A stretch of 64,000 nucleotides of DNA. Origin: Actinostola sp. cb2023. Taxonomy: Eukaryota > Cnidaria > Anthozoa > Actiniaria > Actinostolidae. A program made the position numbers and the translations under genes. The DNA lies in the NCBI GenBank assembly GCA_033675265.1, contig JAUJYZ010001484.1, forward strand, positions 124,001 through 188,000. The letters run 5' to 3'. The notes below the pieces were generated by a model. The model searched no databases and was not told the origin of the DNA. It saw only the letters and a program-made list of their open reading frames with translations. Below are positions 12,589 to 23,871 of the stretch, one piece after another. How positions within the stretch are numbered: the stretch's first letter is position 1; each line of letters opens with the position of its first letter.

Positions 12589-14084
12589 TTATATCATACC
12601 TATGTTATAAATTGGATTTCCTACATGTATAACACTAATCAGGTGACACATGTAAACATACCACCGTTCAATATGAATTCTAAGACACGCTATCTTGAAA
12701 TTGGCATCACACTCTCCTGTAGTGAACTGATGACCAGACTTCATTGGTGGCCTGTTTTGCACTCCTCCTTTTCCTGCCAATTGTTCAGATATTGCAAATC
12801 CTAAAAAGATCCAATTTCCATTTTATTAGCAAAAAGGATCAATACAGTTGTATGTATTAATTGAGTTTGAATACAATTGGCATTGTACCTTTATCTGTAA
12901 GAACACCATCATGACATAAGACATTCTCCAATGCACCAACCAAATCAGTTATATTAGTATCAGTTATTGATCCAGGGTAGATCTCTAGGAATTTTTGCAG
13001 CTGAACCATGTGGAGTAAGACAAGGCAAAGCTTTGACTGTGTGTGAATTCTTATAATCAGAGAAAAACAGGTCATTTCACCGCAAGTCAGTAAAGCCAGT
13101 GGTTTTGAACTCTGTCACATCAAGTACTAATACGATGTGAGAGTATCCTAGGTTTCTATATGCTGTGGGCATCATTTTCTGAATTAGAGACTTTGGATGA
13201 CTCAGATCTAGTTTTGAGAATACAGCATGTCCAAAGGCCATCCAAGCTTCAAAAATCCTACTCATTGTACTCTCTGATACTTCAACGATCCATGCCATAA
13301 CTCCTAAATGTAAAGCATGTCTACAAATGATGACACATGCAAACAACTCATTTTCTTTTGACAATATGCGTCGACAGTCGTCACTTGCTTTACAGCCTTC
13401 ATATATTAAAAGATGTAAAAATGGCTTAAAACAAGTAAACACACTGATAAAATCTTCTCTTTCCAAACCACAAAGGTATTTAAAGCGACTGGATGACATG
13501 TTTTCACAGTCAAAGCCTCTCGAGTGAGTTTCTTCCTTGATTTCTTTCAACAATCTTTCAGCACATTCTTTGGCCACCATTTCATTGCTGATTCTGGTTT
13601 CAAACTCTTTTTTCTGCAGTTCTAGGAGCTCATTACGGTCTTTTAGCTGCTTATTTTGTTGCTTCATGTGTTCAAATTCTTCTCTTAAATTCTGCAGTTC
13701 ACTTGTAAGGTTATCAGTTCTGCTTTTAGTCTCAACTCCGTCATGTTTAAGACGAGTGATTTTTGCTTTTAGACTCCTTGATGTTTTTGATCTTTGAGCA
13801 CTTCGATCATAGGGTAAAACCCGTTTTTTCCTTTTGAATATAATATTTTCATCATTCCACACAGCTGGAACTCTGATATCTGGCATATGATCGACGTTTC
13901 GCCTTTCTGTACTCCAATGAAGTGAGCAAATGTATGCTGTCTCCCATTTTACACAATCTGTTTTGAAAAAGGCATCGTACTCTTTTCTGTAATTCTTCGG
14001 TATTCTATAATACTTGAGGCCATGTATTTGGCTAGAATAGTTGCTTTTACACCCAGCCACAAAACAGTTCCAGTGCTTGGGCAT
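12589..14084 (-). pseudogene. THAP-domain DDE transposase of ISL2EU element A
   Basis: The main frame 14084-13077 begins MPKHWNCFVAGCKSNYSS, a THAP zinc finger (C-x4-C ... CSLHW, with PAVW in the position of the AVPTIF box). A long coiled coil (LTSELQNLREEFEHMKQQNK) follows, then a helix-turn-helix-like region and the first catalytic block, LVLDVTEF. After a frameshift near 13076 the second block (GVLTDKG, about 12900) and, after more damage, the third (RIHIER, about 12670) are recognisable. So D, D and E can be seen but lie in three frames. An upstream exon in the right terminal repeat (ATGGCGGACAGTTT, weak GT donor at 14161-14160) would join in frame to the THAP exon. Dead copy. Confidence 0.75.
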
Positions 14085-14158
14085 TTTAACTCTAAGTTGG
14101 CTAAAAAATGATAAAGGAGACTAAAAGAAGCCAAGCCCAGCGCTTTCCCCACAAACTG

Positions 14159-14208
14159 TCCGCCATTTTGAATTTCGAGCAATGCATTCTGGGTCATGAA
14201 AGCCGGCA
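14159..14208 (-). repeat. Right terminal inverted repeat of ISL2EU element A
   Basis: Inverse copy of 9137-9186, flanked outside by AT. On the minus strand it includes ATGGCGGAC, the likely start of the transposase. Confidence 0.75.
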
Positions 14209-14279
14209 ATAGTTAATTGCTTTAACCAGTAATGAATAATGCTCAGGGTCACTCTCAAAATGGTACGTTGTTGTTATCA

Positions 14280-14580
14280 GTTACAATAGTCGCACGATTA
14301 ACCCGATTGACCGAAGAACTGCTTATATTCGCCACAATTTCCATGACGTCATTACCACGCTTCGCTATTGGAATCAATACTTTAAACAAATGTTGCCAGA
14401 AATGATGTCATACGCTGGATTACCAAAGAAGACTTCACATAGTGACAAGATTATTCCAAAATAACATTGATGAAAAACTCATCCGAGAGTGTACAGGACA
14501 TCGTTCCAATGCCCTATTTCAGTACGAAAAGACGAACAAATTTCAAGAACAAGGAGTAAGCTGCATTCTGGGTCCACCGA
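14280..14580 (+). pseudogene. Tyrosine-recombinase C-terminal fragment (Crypton/DUF3504-like)
   Basis: The frame at about 14436-14560 reads TRLFQNNIDEKLIRECTGHR followed by SNALFQYEKTNKFQEQ. This is the end of the catalytic domain of the DUF3504/Crypton-like tyrosine recombinases: the conserved GHR and a C-terminal Tyr (ALFQYE). Upstream, in other frames, INPIDRRTAYIRHNFHD and TLRYWNQYFKQMLPEM are coding-like. The N-terminal catalytic Arg and the rest of the element are missing. Confidence 0.5.
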
Positions 14581-14717
14581 AGAAAATTCTTTATATAAAC
14601 ATTCGTTCTCTTCCACAATGTACTGATAAAGGACCAAAGGAGTATGAGAGCATGCCACTAATAAGGACCCTGAATAATAAATCAATAATTAGCATGATTG
14701 CTTGGTGTGTCGTCCTT

Positions 14718-14768
14718 CATTCAACCCCGCTTTTCCATGGGGCCGAAATCAAATCCCTCCCGGGCTTT
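14718..14768 (+). repeat. Left copy of a roughly 50-bp GC-rich direct repeat flanking the large element
   Basis: CATTCAACCCCGCTTTTCC...GGCTTTA occurs here just outside the left inverted arm and again, in the same orientation, at about 23883-23934 just outside the right arm, with few differences. Direct repeats outside inverted arms look like a long target duplication or a repeat the element prefers as target. Confidence 0.6.
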
Positions 14769-14883
14769 ACGAGGACCAGCCCATAATTTTCAGCCAATGG
14801 TCTGCAAAATTTTGTTGAAACCGCTTCACCCACTTTACACCCGCCTCACAAGCATAACCCCCCAAAAATCGACAGTATATTAA

Positions 14884-15746
14884 GGGTGGACTAACATATT
14901 TCGTTACTATGCAACTGCGTTGCTATGGGGTTTTACATGTCTTCACTTCTTTAGCTTTGTTGAGGATTTTTTCTGAAATTTTGATATTTTATAGCCTTGT
15001 TAAACATCCTACTTCTCTCTAGAGGTTTTAAATTTCGTTTTAGCAGAAATGAGCAAGCATACAATTTATGAATTGAAAGTCATAAAATTCGCGCATCTCC
15101 TGCTTGGGTACAACAGGAAAATCAAAACGTCTTTGCTGCATAATAATTTTTATGCCAAATGACAGAATAGAGAACTGTCTAAACATTTTCGTAGGATTCT
15201 TTTCCGAAATCTATCAATTCAATGCTGAAAAAGAACGGTAAATTTAACAAGACTTCACTGCGCATGCGCAGATTCTCGTTTTCAAAAACCTTCAAAATTT
15301 TCGAGCACGTTCACTGAGGGGTTATTTTTTTCTAACCTAGAATATCAACAACGACCTAGTCAACATTGCTGAGCATGCTTTTTAAAAACCGAAGACAATA
15401 TGACAAGTTATGGAATTTAATCCTTAAAAACAGCTCGAAAAACGTCCATAAAAAAACGTCCATTTTTCATTTAAATACCAAATCCATGCTCAGTTGTCTG
15501 CTCTTTGTGTTGTAGAACAAGTGTATAATCATAGATTTACAGTATCTTATAAATCCTTGGAAAAAAAGAGCGTTTTCTGTTTTGATGACGTCATTGTGAC
15601 GTAATTTGGTGACGTCATGCTATGACAAAGCTTTCTCCCTTACAATCACTTCCTATAAGTCCCTTCTCTTCTCTTTAAATTTTACGATTTTTTTGAGGTT
15701 TCAAAGTTTCCTTAGCAACAGTCGAAATAAATATGTTAGTCCACCC
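14884..15746. mobile_element. TTAA-flanked non-autonomous transposon, 863 bp
   Basis: Ends are inverted (GGGTGGACTAACATAT) and flanked by TTAA at 14880-14883 and 15747-15750. The uninterrupted target is visible in the inverse copy at about 23640 (CATTTAATATACTGTCG), so both the insertion and the TTAA duplication are directly documented. TTAA targets are typical of piggyBac and Kolobok. There is no coding gene inside; open frames are accidental. Confidence 0.85.
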
Positions 15747-16445
15747 TTAAATGAAGTCTATATTTCAGAACTAGACCCTGAATTATTAAGAGGAATGGTT
15801 TGTCGAGACTTCTATGCTAGTTTACATAAGCTGCACTCCAAACTCAATATATTTAGTATTTTTGATTATTACTATCCATTTGATCCATTTCCGCATGCCT
15901 AAATATTCGCCAAATTGAATTAGACAACCATATCCCTTTGAAATAACAATGTTTTGTCTTACAGAAACTGTAATACATTTTTGGGGCTGCTGAAATTATG
16001 AATTTCCCAAGCATCAAACCAAAGATCGGTTGACGTCCAAAAACAGACACTCATCACGGTTACGCTATATGCTAGTAAACAAAGCATGAGGAATAAAAAT
16101 ATAAAAAAATCCATCTAATCTATGTCATAACTACTTACAACTGAAAACAAACTTATCTTCAACATCTATTTACCAATTGCTAGCGATCTCATGGCTTTTA
16201 GTGGGTATTTGGTGACCGAGTGAGTATGGGAATAGTTTCCAGTGTCGTCACGATCGTGTAGTAAGTTATTTACCGTCATATTATAAACACCGCCTTTATC
16301 TCTAGAAATGTTTTAATGAAACCAAAGCCAAGCGAAGAATACAAATACTTTTTAAACATATGAAAACATATACCGGTACTCTGCATATAAAGTCAACACT
16401 GATTGAAACTCGTCGTGATTGCGTTACACACAGGAAACCCAATAT

Positions 16446-17129
16446 TACTTATCTTAGTTACAGCAAATGGTTCGGTTTATTCTTCGTTTTAAATCACATT
16501 TTGGTTTAAAGAAGTTCTTAAAATTATGAGAAAGATTAAATCGATCACAAACTTTTGTAGACGGAGACTTATTAACGCATATGTATACATTTGTATATTG
16601 GTCGAGTGCAAATTAAAATTGTGCACAAGGGATTTCTGTCTCAGTATCCATTCACTCTCCCGGCGAAATGACACATGGCCGTGTGTAGCTATTACGGTGA
16701 TGAATGAGTACAACTTTTCGCTTCAGTTCAAATGTACAGAGACCGCAAGGAGGTGTTTCCAGACCGCCGACATATAGCCCAGACAAGAGTAAACAATTAT
16801 AATTTGTTATCTGTTAAACAGTGACTACATGGTACATTCATGTACAATGTACATGTAGTTCATTTCATCTGACCCCAATTCACACTATAGCTAATATATT
16901 GATCTTTATTTTTTTAGTGTTTGTGATTTAATTAAGCTAACTGTCTTATTTGTTTTAGGTTATAGGTGCAGATGATGAAGGTATCACTAGTAATACTAGT
17001 CATTACATTTGTAGGTGAATGCTGCAAGTAAAATAATGTTATTGATAATTACGGTATAATAAAGAAGACAATAATTAGGACACAGAGTAATTAGTATATT
17101 AACAGTTATTAATTATGACATTCAAACCA
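16446..17129. other. Non-coding sequence inside the large element
   Basis: No gene. CATTCATGTACAATGTACATGTAG at about 16838 is a small palindromic cluster. AT-rich otherwise. Confidence 0.4.
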
Positions 17130-17184
17130 ATTAGTGAGTCATTCACAAATGTACATCAATATTATTTATTTATTTATGTACATG

Positions 17185-17425
17185 TATGTAATTCATGAAC
17201 TACTCATGAACCTGCATGAACTTAGCTTGAAGTGTGCATGAACCGCTCATGAACCATCTGCATGTGTTCATGAACTGTCAATGAACTACTCATGAACATT
17301 AGATTGCCACTCTTTTATGTCAATCAAATGTTCATGAGCAGTTCATGAATTATTCATCAAGTTAGAGTTCATGAATGGTTCATGAATGGGAAGTTCACCA
17401 AATGTTCATGAACATCATTTTGATG
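17185..17425. repeat. Dense array of TCATGAAC / GTTCATGA motifs
   Basis: About a dozen copies of the 7-8-mer CATGAAC or its complement lie within 240 bases. In the left half most copies read CATGAAC, in the right half GTTCATGA, so the whole array is loosely palindromic. The spacers differ, so it is not a simple tandem satellite. It could be a binding-site cluster or the inner part of a foldback element. Confidence 0.6.
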
Positions 17426-17541
17426 GAGAGAAAGCAGCAAGCATGCCACGACACGTGGTTAACCTCTATTTAACCCAAACGAACGAGTGCCTGACAAGAC
17501 GCATGCAAAACATAGTAAAAGGAGCTATGCATGTCACAGTA

Positions 17542-17682
17542 GAGTGGTTTTCATAAACCCGTGAAACAAATCGTATTAGTCAATGCGTAATAGCCATAAA
17601 CACACAAAAGAAAACAATGGAATTACGGAGTAATAAAGCGTATTACGCTAACATGTATTTCACGGGTTTATGAAAACCACTC
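17542..17682. mobile_element. MITE with perfect 25-bp terminal inverted repeats
   Basis: GAGTGGTTTTCATAAACCCG... at the left is repeated exactly in inverse at the right, with TA at each flank (17540-17541, 17683-17684). The perfect termini suggest fairly recent insertion. The GAGTG start is shared with the MITEs at 61948 and 63656. Confidence 0.8.
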
Positions 17683-17882
17683 TAAAGCAACCCAATGTAT
17701 CTGAGTCTGTAGAGATCGGAACAGAACAACAACTACTAGTATCAAATAAAACCAGGTATTCAAAAGAGATGGAACCAGACGAAAGAAGAACTGAAGCCGT
17801 CAGACTAAAGCTGAATCAGAATTTTCTAGATTCTTCTTCGAGCGAAGACGAGAGTACCAGTACCGCTGCCAAAAAGAAGATA

Positions 17883-18085
17883 ATAATAATAATAATAATA
17901 ACGGTTTATTGGACAATATATCCACAGAGTGGCTCTTCACTTGTCCACTAATCTAAACTATCTACAATAAATATTAACAATAAATTGAATTATGAATATA
18001 AATAAAAATAGGATAAGATTTTAAAATAGATATACTATGTTATAGAATATAAATAAGCACTAATATTAAAAATTAAAAATTCGCA
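17883..18085 (-). mobile_element. Truncated retroposon with (ATT)n tail
   Basis: On the minus strand the segment ends CCAATAAACCG followed by an (ATT)n tail (17880-17902 on +). This is the look of a 5'-truncated non-LTR or SINE insertion in antisense orientation. It splits the coding part of the surrounding gene. Confidence 0.5.
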
Positions 18086-19392
18086 AGATTTGGCGAATTT
18101 AACAATCGGTTCAACAACAAGTTTGTATGCTGCAGAGAATACTGGTAGTAGCACTAGTGGCGCATCAGGAATAAAACAAACTGCAACCGATCAACTGAAT
18201 CTTCGTCGTAAAATATTAAACGAATTCCTTACTGCCAGCGGCAATGAAGGTATTGGCAAAACAAAGAAAGCCTGGAGCCAGTTGAGTAATAGGACAAAAA
18301 CAGTTTATGTGTCTAAAGCAAAAGATGCAGTGGTTGCAGTATTGGATGTGGTTGCTCCTGGAGATGCAGGTGGCTTGTGGGAAGCGTTAAAAAGTTCACA
18401 ATCAGTTGAAAAAGCATTGAATGTAAAGGACGGTGTTTGTGGCGGAGATAAAGTTTACTTAGAAGCACTCGCAGAAGCATACCGCAATGCTGCCAGCTGG
18501 GACACACGTAGACAAATTCTTTCCATTATGGCAGATCTTTTAACATATTCAGTAATACGAAAGTACATCCCAGACATAACCCAATATAGAGTGAAGGTAG
18601 CTCGTCGTCATAATTGCAGTATGGGCGTGGTGCGCCTTTGCCGTCAACAACAAGCCCAAGAATGTTTGTTAGTCCAACTTAGCTAGACCATTTCTTAACG
18701 TTCATCACTAGCCCGCATGTCATCCTGGATTTGCCTTTTGGTCAACGACTTTTGAAGCTGTGTGACGGTAGAGTGTTGGAATCCCCCAACGTAATCCGTA
18801 CTACGATTTCACAACGTATCATCGATCAGTATATTCAGTTTGCACGAGAGAATGACTTTAAGCCAGAGGACAATGCAGCGCATTTTATCGTCGTGTACAG
18901 CTACAGTCCGGAAAAGCTTACAAGGTCTTGATTACATCGCAGCCGATGGTGCCAAAGCTTTTGACGATCTTCAGTTAGTGGTTGAAAAACTTTTCGAAGA
19001 AGGCATTGACAAACAGAGTGGCAATAATTTGAAGCTGGCATTAAAAGAAGGGAAACAATATATAAAAACCGATTACAAGGTATGAATACATTACATGACC
19101 TAAAGCTAACAATCTCAATAAGCTCTGCTTTTTGAATGATATAAAGATAAACATTTGATTTTTGTGGCTACTTCTCTTCTCAGAAGAAAGTAGCCACTAT
19201 GCCATCGAGTGTGTAAGTCCGTCAGTAAGTAACCCTAATCTTCGGATAGTGTTCGGAACCGATTGATATCAATCGAACACTGGGCGAGCACTGGGCGACG
19301 AACAGCGACGAAGTCAACGACGATATACCCGACGTCTGTAGGACGTTTTCCATGTGCTTTACTTCGTGAACGCGTTGTTTAGAAGGGTAAGT

Positions 19393-20262
19393 TTACACCT
19401 CTAAATATACTATTATTCTATGCTATTTTGCACCATAAACAAGACACATCTCTCGTACAAAGTGTCAAGTGTTTGTTCATAAAGATGTTTTCAAGTTTTT
19501 CAGTGACATAATGACGGTTTGTTGAAATTATTTTCCAGCCGTGAATGGGCTATTCCATTTAATATCAAGATATCAAAAGGACAGTGATTTACCGGCCATA
19601 ATGGTATCTGCATGCTTTTGTTTATCAAATAAGACACGAAATAAACTACTACTACTACTAGGAAGCCCAATAGGCAATACACAAACACAGGGTGGTGAGC
19701 CTGTGAAACCTGAAAAAAAATTTACACACGAGAGATGTGTCTGGTTTCTGGTGCAAAATAGCATAAAATCATAGTACATGTATATATTCCCGGCCATACC
19801 AATCGATAATTCCGATAATCGATAATAATCGATACTAATCAATCGATTAATATTGGAAATCGATGAAAATCGATCACGTAAAAATGTGCGAGTATCGAAT
19901 TTCATCGATTTCTATCGATAATTATTGATTTTTATCGATGCTTAGAAATCCTTGATACATAAATCATAATATTATAGCTCAATGTTAACTATAAAACACT
20001 TCAAGCGGAACATATTTCACAGTGTCCGGTGTCGAACGTACACGATCTATTATATGTAGATCATGTATCATATTCGCCGTGGGGAATTTTAGAAATCGAT
20101 GATAATCGATAATATTCGATATTAATCGATATAATCAAGGACACTTGGGTTGTGAGTATCGATTATCATCGATTACCGATATCAATCAATACTAATCAAG
20201 ATGATCGACTTTTTTCGATTGGTATGGCCGGGATATATTAGAGTGTAAATTTATCTTCAAAT
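19393..20262. mobile_element. Inverted-repeat element interrupted by a second element
   Basis: TATGCTATTTTGCACCATAA...GACACATCTCTCGT at 19421-19461 is mirrored at about 19726-19766. The pairing continues past the nested element: TTTACACCTCTAAATAT (left) with AGAGTGTAAA at about 20240 (right). So the 446-bp element at 19788-20233 was inserted into the right arm of an older foldback element. Confidence 0.65.
19788..20233. mobile_element. 446-bp MITE filled with ATCGAT motifs
   Basis: Terminal inverted repeats TCCCGGCCATACCAATCGA are exact at both ends and the flanks share TATAT. The interior is packed with ATCGAT / AATCGATAAT words, about twenty, arranged as imperfect palindromes in both halves. 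No coding capacity. Confidence 0.75.
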
Positions 20263-21438
20263 TAGAGTTACTATTTTAATATTACAATGTGTATGTACTA
20301 TTTATTACAATGTATATTCAATGTTTTCATATATTTAGGCGAAGTCAAATAAATAAATAACACCACTTCATCAAAGTTGAGTTCAACGATCTTATATACA
20401 GAACATTGTTAAATTAATATTAATATTCAATCACTAATGATATATCAATGCTGTTCATATCGATTGTTGATAACAACTGTTATTGTTCAATTATTTGTAC
20501 ACAATTGTTAAATTCAATGGATAGTTCAAGCATACTAGTTCAACAGAGGAATCAATCCAACTATATATTGCTTCTACATTTCAAAACCGCAGTAACATGT
20601 AGTTATAGACTATCTTTTTTGTTTATTTCTTTTTTTGTTTATTATTCTTATTCTTATTATTATTATTCCCAGGTTTATTTACAGTAGCCACATGCAGTCC
20701 TTGACTGCCTATTTTCTATATAAGCACACCTGCTCTTTAAAATAACTTATCCTGGGTGACACACCTCCACATAATAATTGATTTTCCAGTGTACGGTCCT
20801 CATCCATGAAATCTAAATGATGTTAAACTTCTGTTTTAGGTTCACGTTTCCATTGCAAGTAAAGTTCCTGATCACTGCATTGCTTTTGCACTCAGTGATT
20901 CTAAGGAACAGTGTCTTCGTATTGAATGTAACCATTATCATGATGAACGTCGCCAGTCCTGCGAACAACTCAAAGTTGCAATTGCCAATTTGGAATCCTT
21001 CCTCAGTTCTGCTCAGTTGTCTGTGGAAGACCGAGACGATCTTTTGTATACGTATGAGCAAGCAGTTAAAGCAATCGCTGCATGGAAGGCCCATCAACTG
21101 AGATATATTCAACAAGATAAGGCCCGTACAGATCTTTTGGAAAGCCTTGGTGCCAAGTCAGTCCTTATCACACAAGACTGGGCCATGAAATTTCTGCCTC
21201 AAAAATACCGGGAGGCCCAGAGTGATTGGTTCGGCAAACGCGGAATTTCTTGGCATATAGTGCCATTGTGAGAAAAATAGCCGACCAACTACAACATCAA
21301 ACCTTTGAACACATTGTTACCAACACAAGCCAGGATAATGCAATAATTGTAGAAATAATCTGTCATACAACACAGCTCAAGAAAGAAAACCAAGATATTA
21401 CATCGGCTTTTCTAAGACAAGACAACGCAGGTTGCTAC

Positions 21439-21735
21439 AATAATAATAATAATAATTTATTCACTTATATTGCGCAAATATCAACCCTAAAATTTTCAAT
21501 ACAATAACTGAAATGATATAAATATTAGAACATAAAGTGTTTTAAGAAACCCAACTGGCGAGGAGGCGAACCAGTTGGCTATTTACAAGCATGGTCGAGA
21601 AACTGAATTTAAACTAGGGATTGCCCAGAACAAATACAGTCTCAGCTAGTGCACAGCTAGTGGACAGAGCGGGACTCGAACTCGGGGTCACCGGATTCTG
21701 GGACCGGCACTCTGAACACTCGACCATGCTGCCTC
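21439..21735 (-). mobile_element. tRNA-derived SINE
   Basis: On the minus strand the 5' end resembles a tRNA-Leu gene: an A-box-like GGTCGAGTGTTCAGAGTGCC and a B box GAGTTCGAGTCCC (around 21672 on +). The 3' end is an (ATT)n tail at 21439-21456. CTAC flanks both sides (21435-21438, 21736-21739). It interrupts a codon-level continuous sequence: ...DNAGC-Y before and H-NAMIVAAC after. Confidence 0.75.
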
Positions 21736-23156
21736 CTACCACAATGCTATGATTGTGGCAGCTTGTTATCTGATGAAGGAAAAAACTGGACGGCAAAGAA
21801 GTGCGCGTTTCGTCGACGCAAGACAAATGGGATGGCATTAGTACCATGAACAATTTCTACTATCATTGCAATGCAAACCAAGTGAGTCTGGAAGTCGTAT
21901 GACGTAGGCCAAGGAAAGAAATCTCAAACCCAAGGTATGTTTTTTTTGCAAGTTAATTTATGTCAATGTTATTTCGTACATGTTTACACCAATTTTTACT
22001 TTTAGTTGACAGTGATATCCTTCCATCCAAGTTTCAAGATGTTCCGATCTCAGCAGGCATTTTCATTGACGTAGGTTCTTCCAAAGTCACAACCAGTTTC
22101 AAAGAAAAGCAAAACTCAGATGAGGAAGCCGATGTAAAGAAAGACAACGAAATGACTGCACAGGCAAATGGTTTCTTCTCCTGTCCCACTGAAGGCTGCA
22201 TAAAAGCCTTTCAGAAACACTTCAACTTAGAGAAACACATACTCTATGGTGAATGCAGTCTAGTCGCAGAGAGAGAAACCCTTCTCGACCAAGCAAAGAT
22301 CATGTATCAGAAGAAGCTTTTAGAAGGCGCAAGCAAACAACCACATATGTCTACTGTTATCACAACAACCTCAAGTACGACAAAAGTCCTTGAAAGGGGC
22401 TTTGCTCTGAAAACATCCAAAGCAGGTAAAAGATTCAACATTAACCAAAAGAGCTATTTAGATGAAAAAATCAACCTTGGTCAAGAGACAGGACATAAAG
22501 CCGATCCAACGGATGTAGCACGGGATCTGAGGCATGCAAAGACAGACAATGGAGGTCGCCGCTTCCAGTATGACGAGTTTCTGACACCGCAGCAAATTAA
22601 ATCTTACTTTTCAAGGAAGGCAGCAAAAGTGAAGAATGCGAGCGATATAGCAGACCCGATCGTTGATGACAAAGCTATCGAAGACGAAAGTTCATACTTA
22701 TCCACACGTAATCAGATCCTTCAAGATGTACAGATTGTTCATCCAATCATCTACGACACCCACAACATATGCCATATGTATGCAACGGATAAACTAAAAA
22801 AACTTAGTGTTGCACTTTTGCGTCATATTTGTGTCTATTTTGACTGAATATCGATGATCTTCCAGAACGGCGAAAAGCTCGTTATATTGCCTTGATTTCA
22901 CAACTTGTACTCTCATGCTCTTGTGGTGGAAAAGACTAACAAAATAGCTACGTAAAGAAAGATAGAAATGCTCTAAGTTTCAGACGAGAAACAACTCACT
23001 GCAGATTTTGTTAACTTTACAAAAGAAAAACATCAATTGGTTTTGAAAAAAAATAGTTGGTCTTCAGACCACATATAGTACATTAATACTATATTTGTAT
23101 GCATTACTTTTATCTCTTCCTTTGCAAAGAGGGTGACCCTAATAAAGTAACTAAGC

Positions 23157-23871
23157 AATTGGGTTTCCTGTGTGTAACGCAATCACGACGAGTTTCAATC
23201 AGTGCTGAATCAGTGAGCTTGGAATGAGCTCCTATATGAGTACTAGGATCCCAGTTAATATGTTTTCATATATGTTTAAAAAGTATTTGTATATCTTCGC
23301 TTGGCTTTGGTTTCATTAAAACATTTCTAGAGGTTTGGTTTGATGCTTGGGAAATTCATAATTTCAGCAGCCCAAAAAATGTATTACAGTTTCTGTAAGA
23401 CAAAACATTGTTCTTTCAAAGGAATATGGTTGTCTAACCATTAGGCGTGTAGCAATACTAGTTTTAGTTTGTTCAATTTGGCGAATATTTAGGCATGCGG
23501 AAATGGATCAAATGGATAGTAATAATCTAAAATACTAAATATATTGAGTTTGGAGTGCAGCTTATGTAAACTAGCACAGAAGTCTCGACAAACCATTCCT
23601 CTTAATAATTCAGGGTCTAGTTCTGAAATATAGACTTCATTTAATATACTGTCGATTTTAGGGGGTTATGCTTGTGAGGCGGGTGTAAAGTGGGTGTGAA
23701 GCGGTTTCAACAAAATTGTCGCCGTTCTCAAAAAATATAACTCCAGGGAACCTTATTATATATTTTTTATTAATAGTTCAACAAGACCTGTTTTGTGGAA
23801 TATTTTGAGGAATTTCGAAAATGTCCATTTTGCAGACCGTTAGCTGAAAATTATGGGCTGGCCCTCTTAAA
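23157..23871 (-). repeat. Right inverted arm of the large element
   Basis: Reverse complement of the left arm, with small indels. It includes the intact TTAA target (about 23640) that carries an 863-bp insertion in the left arm. Confidence 0.7.

Larger units (their letters stand above)
9137..14208. mobile_element. ISL2EU DNA transposon, older copy (element A)
   Basis: Near-identical inverted ends of about 50 bp (TGCCGACTTTCATGACCC and TGCCGGCTTTCATGACCC) enclose 5.07 kb and are flanked by AT on both sides (9135-9136, 14209-14210), the 2-bp duplication reported for the ISL2EU group. Two convergent genes start near the ends: a SWIM/YqaJ nuclease-like gene on + and a THAP/DDE transposase on -. 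This is the gene pair expected for ISL2EU (PHIS group with PIF/Harbinger). Both genes are damaged and a foldback MITE sits between them. Confidence 0.8.
19081..20839 (+). other. Intron packed with foldback elements
   Basis: GTATGA donor at 19081 and TTTTAG acceptor at 20838-20839; the flanking exons join in phase (...TDYK | VHVSIASK...). The intron contains a short hairpin at about 19165-19198 (GTGGCTACTT/AAGTAGCCAC), a larger inverted repeat and a nested ATCGAT-rich element. Confidence 0.55.
17690..22930 (+). pseudogene. Broken multi-exon gene of the large element: candidate DDE-like transposase with zinc finger
   Basis: Exon pieces that join in sense: 17690-17882 (acidic/serine N-terminus), 18088-18686, 18690-19080 (ends ...YIKTDYK|GTATGA), 20840-21272 (acceptor TGTTTTAG; motifs ITQDWAMKFLPQKYREA, GKRGISWHI), about 21276-21438 (FLRQDNAGCY), 21740-21930 and 22003-22847 (TEGCIKAFQKHFNLEKHILYGEC, a C2H2/C2HC-type finger; later LTPQQIKSYFSRKAAK). 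The two Asp-bearing blocks QDWAM and RQDNAGCY look like DDE-type catalytic strands. I recall related multicopy proteins in cnidarians and molluscs but cannot assign a named superfamily. Frameshifts near 18615 and 18905, a stop replacing Gln at about 18682, a retroposon at 17883 and a SINE at 21439 make it dead. Confidence 0.5.
14771..23871. mobile_element. Large inverted-arm element, about 9.1 kb, superfamily unassigned
   Basis: Left arm (14771-14879, continuing after a nested insertion at 15751-16020 and 16303-16445) is the reverse complement of the right arm (23157-23871). Between the arms is a broken multi-exon gene (17.7-22.9 kb) on +. Arms differ by small indels: the right arm has about 110 extra bases near 23730-23840 and about 35 near 23440, and the left arm has about 280 extra at 16020-16303. 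I read it as an old DNA transposon with long terminal inverted repeats. A segmental inverted duplication that happens to flank the gene is the alternative. Confidence 0.55.

Noticed and set aside
13327..13797. Plus-strand open frames opposite the ISL2EU-A transposase
   Set aside because: Shadows of the coiled-coil region on the minus strand.
17185..17425. Simple tandem satellite
   Set aside because: Spacing is irregular and the words switch orientation halfway; no constant period.
21650..21735. Functional tRNA gene (Leu-like)
   Set aside because: The cloverleaf is imperfect and the unit continues into an (ATT)n-tailed body with flanking CTAC repeats, so it is a SINE head.
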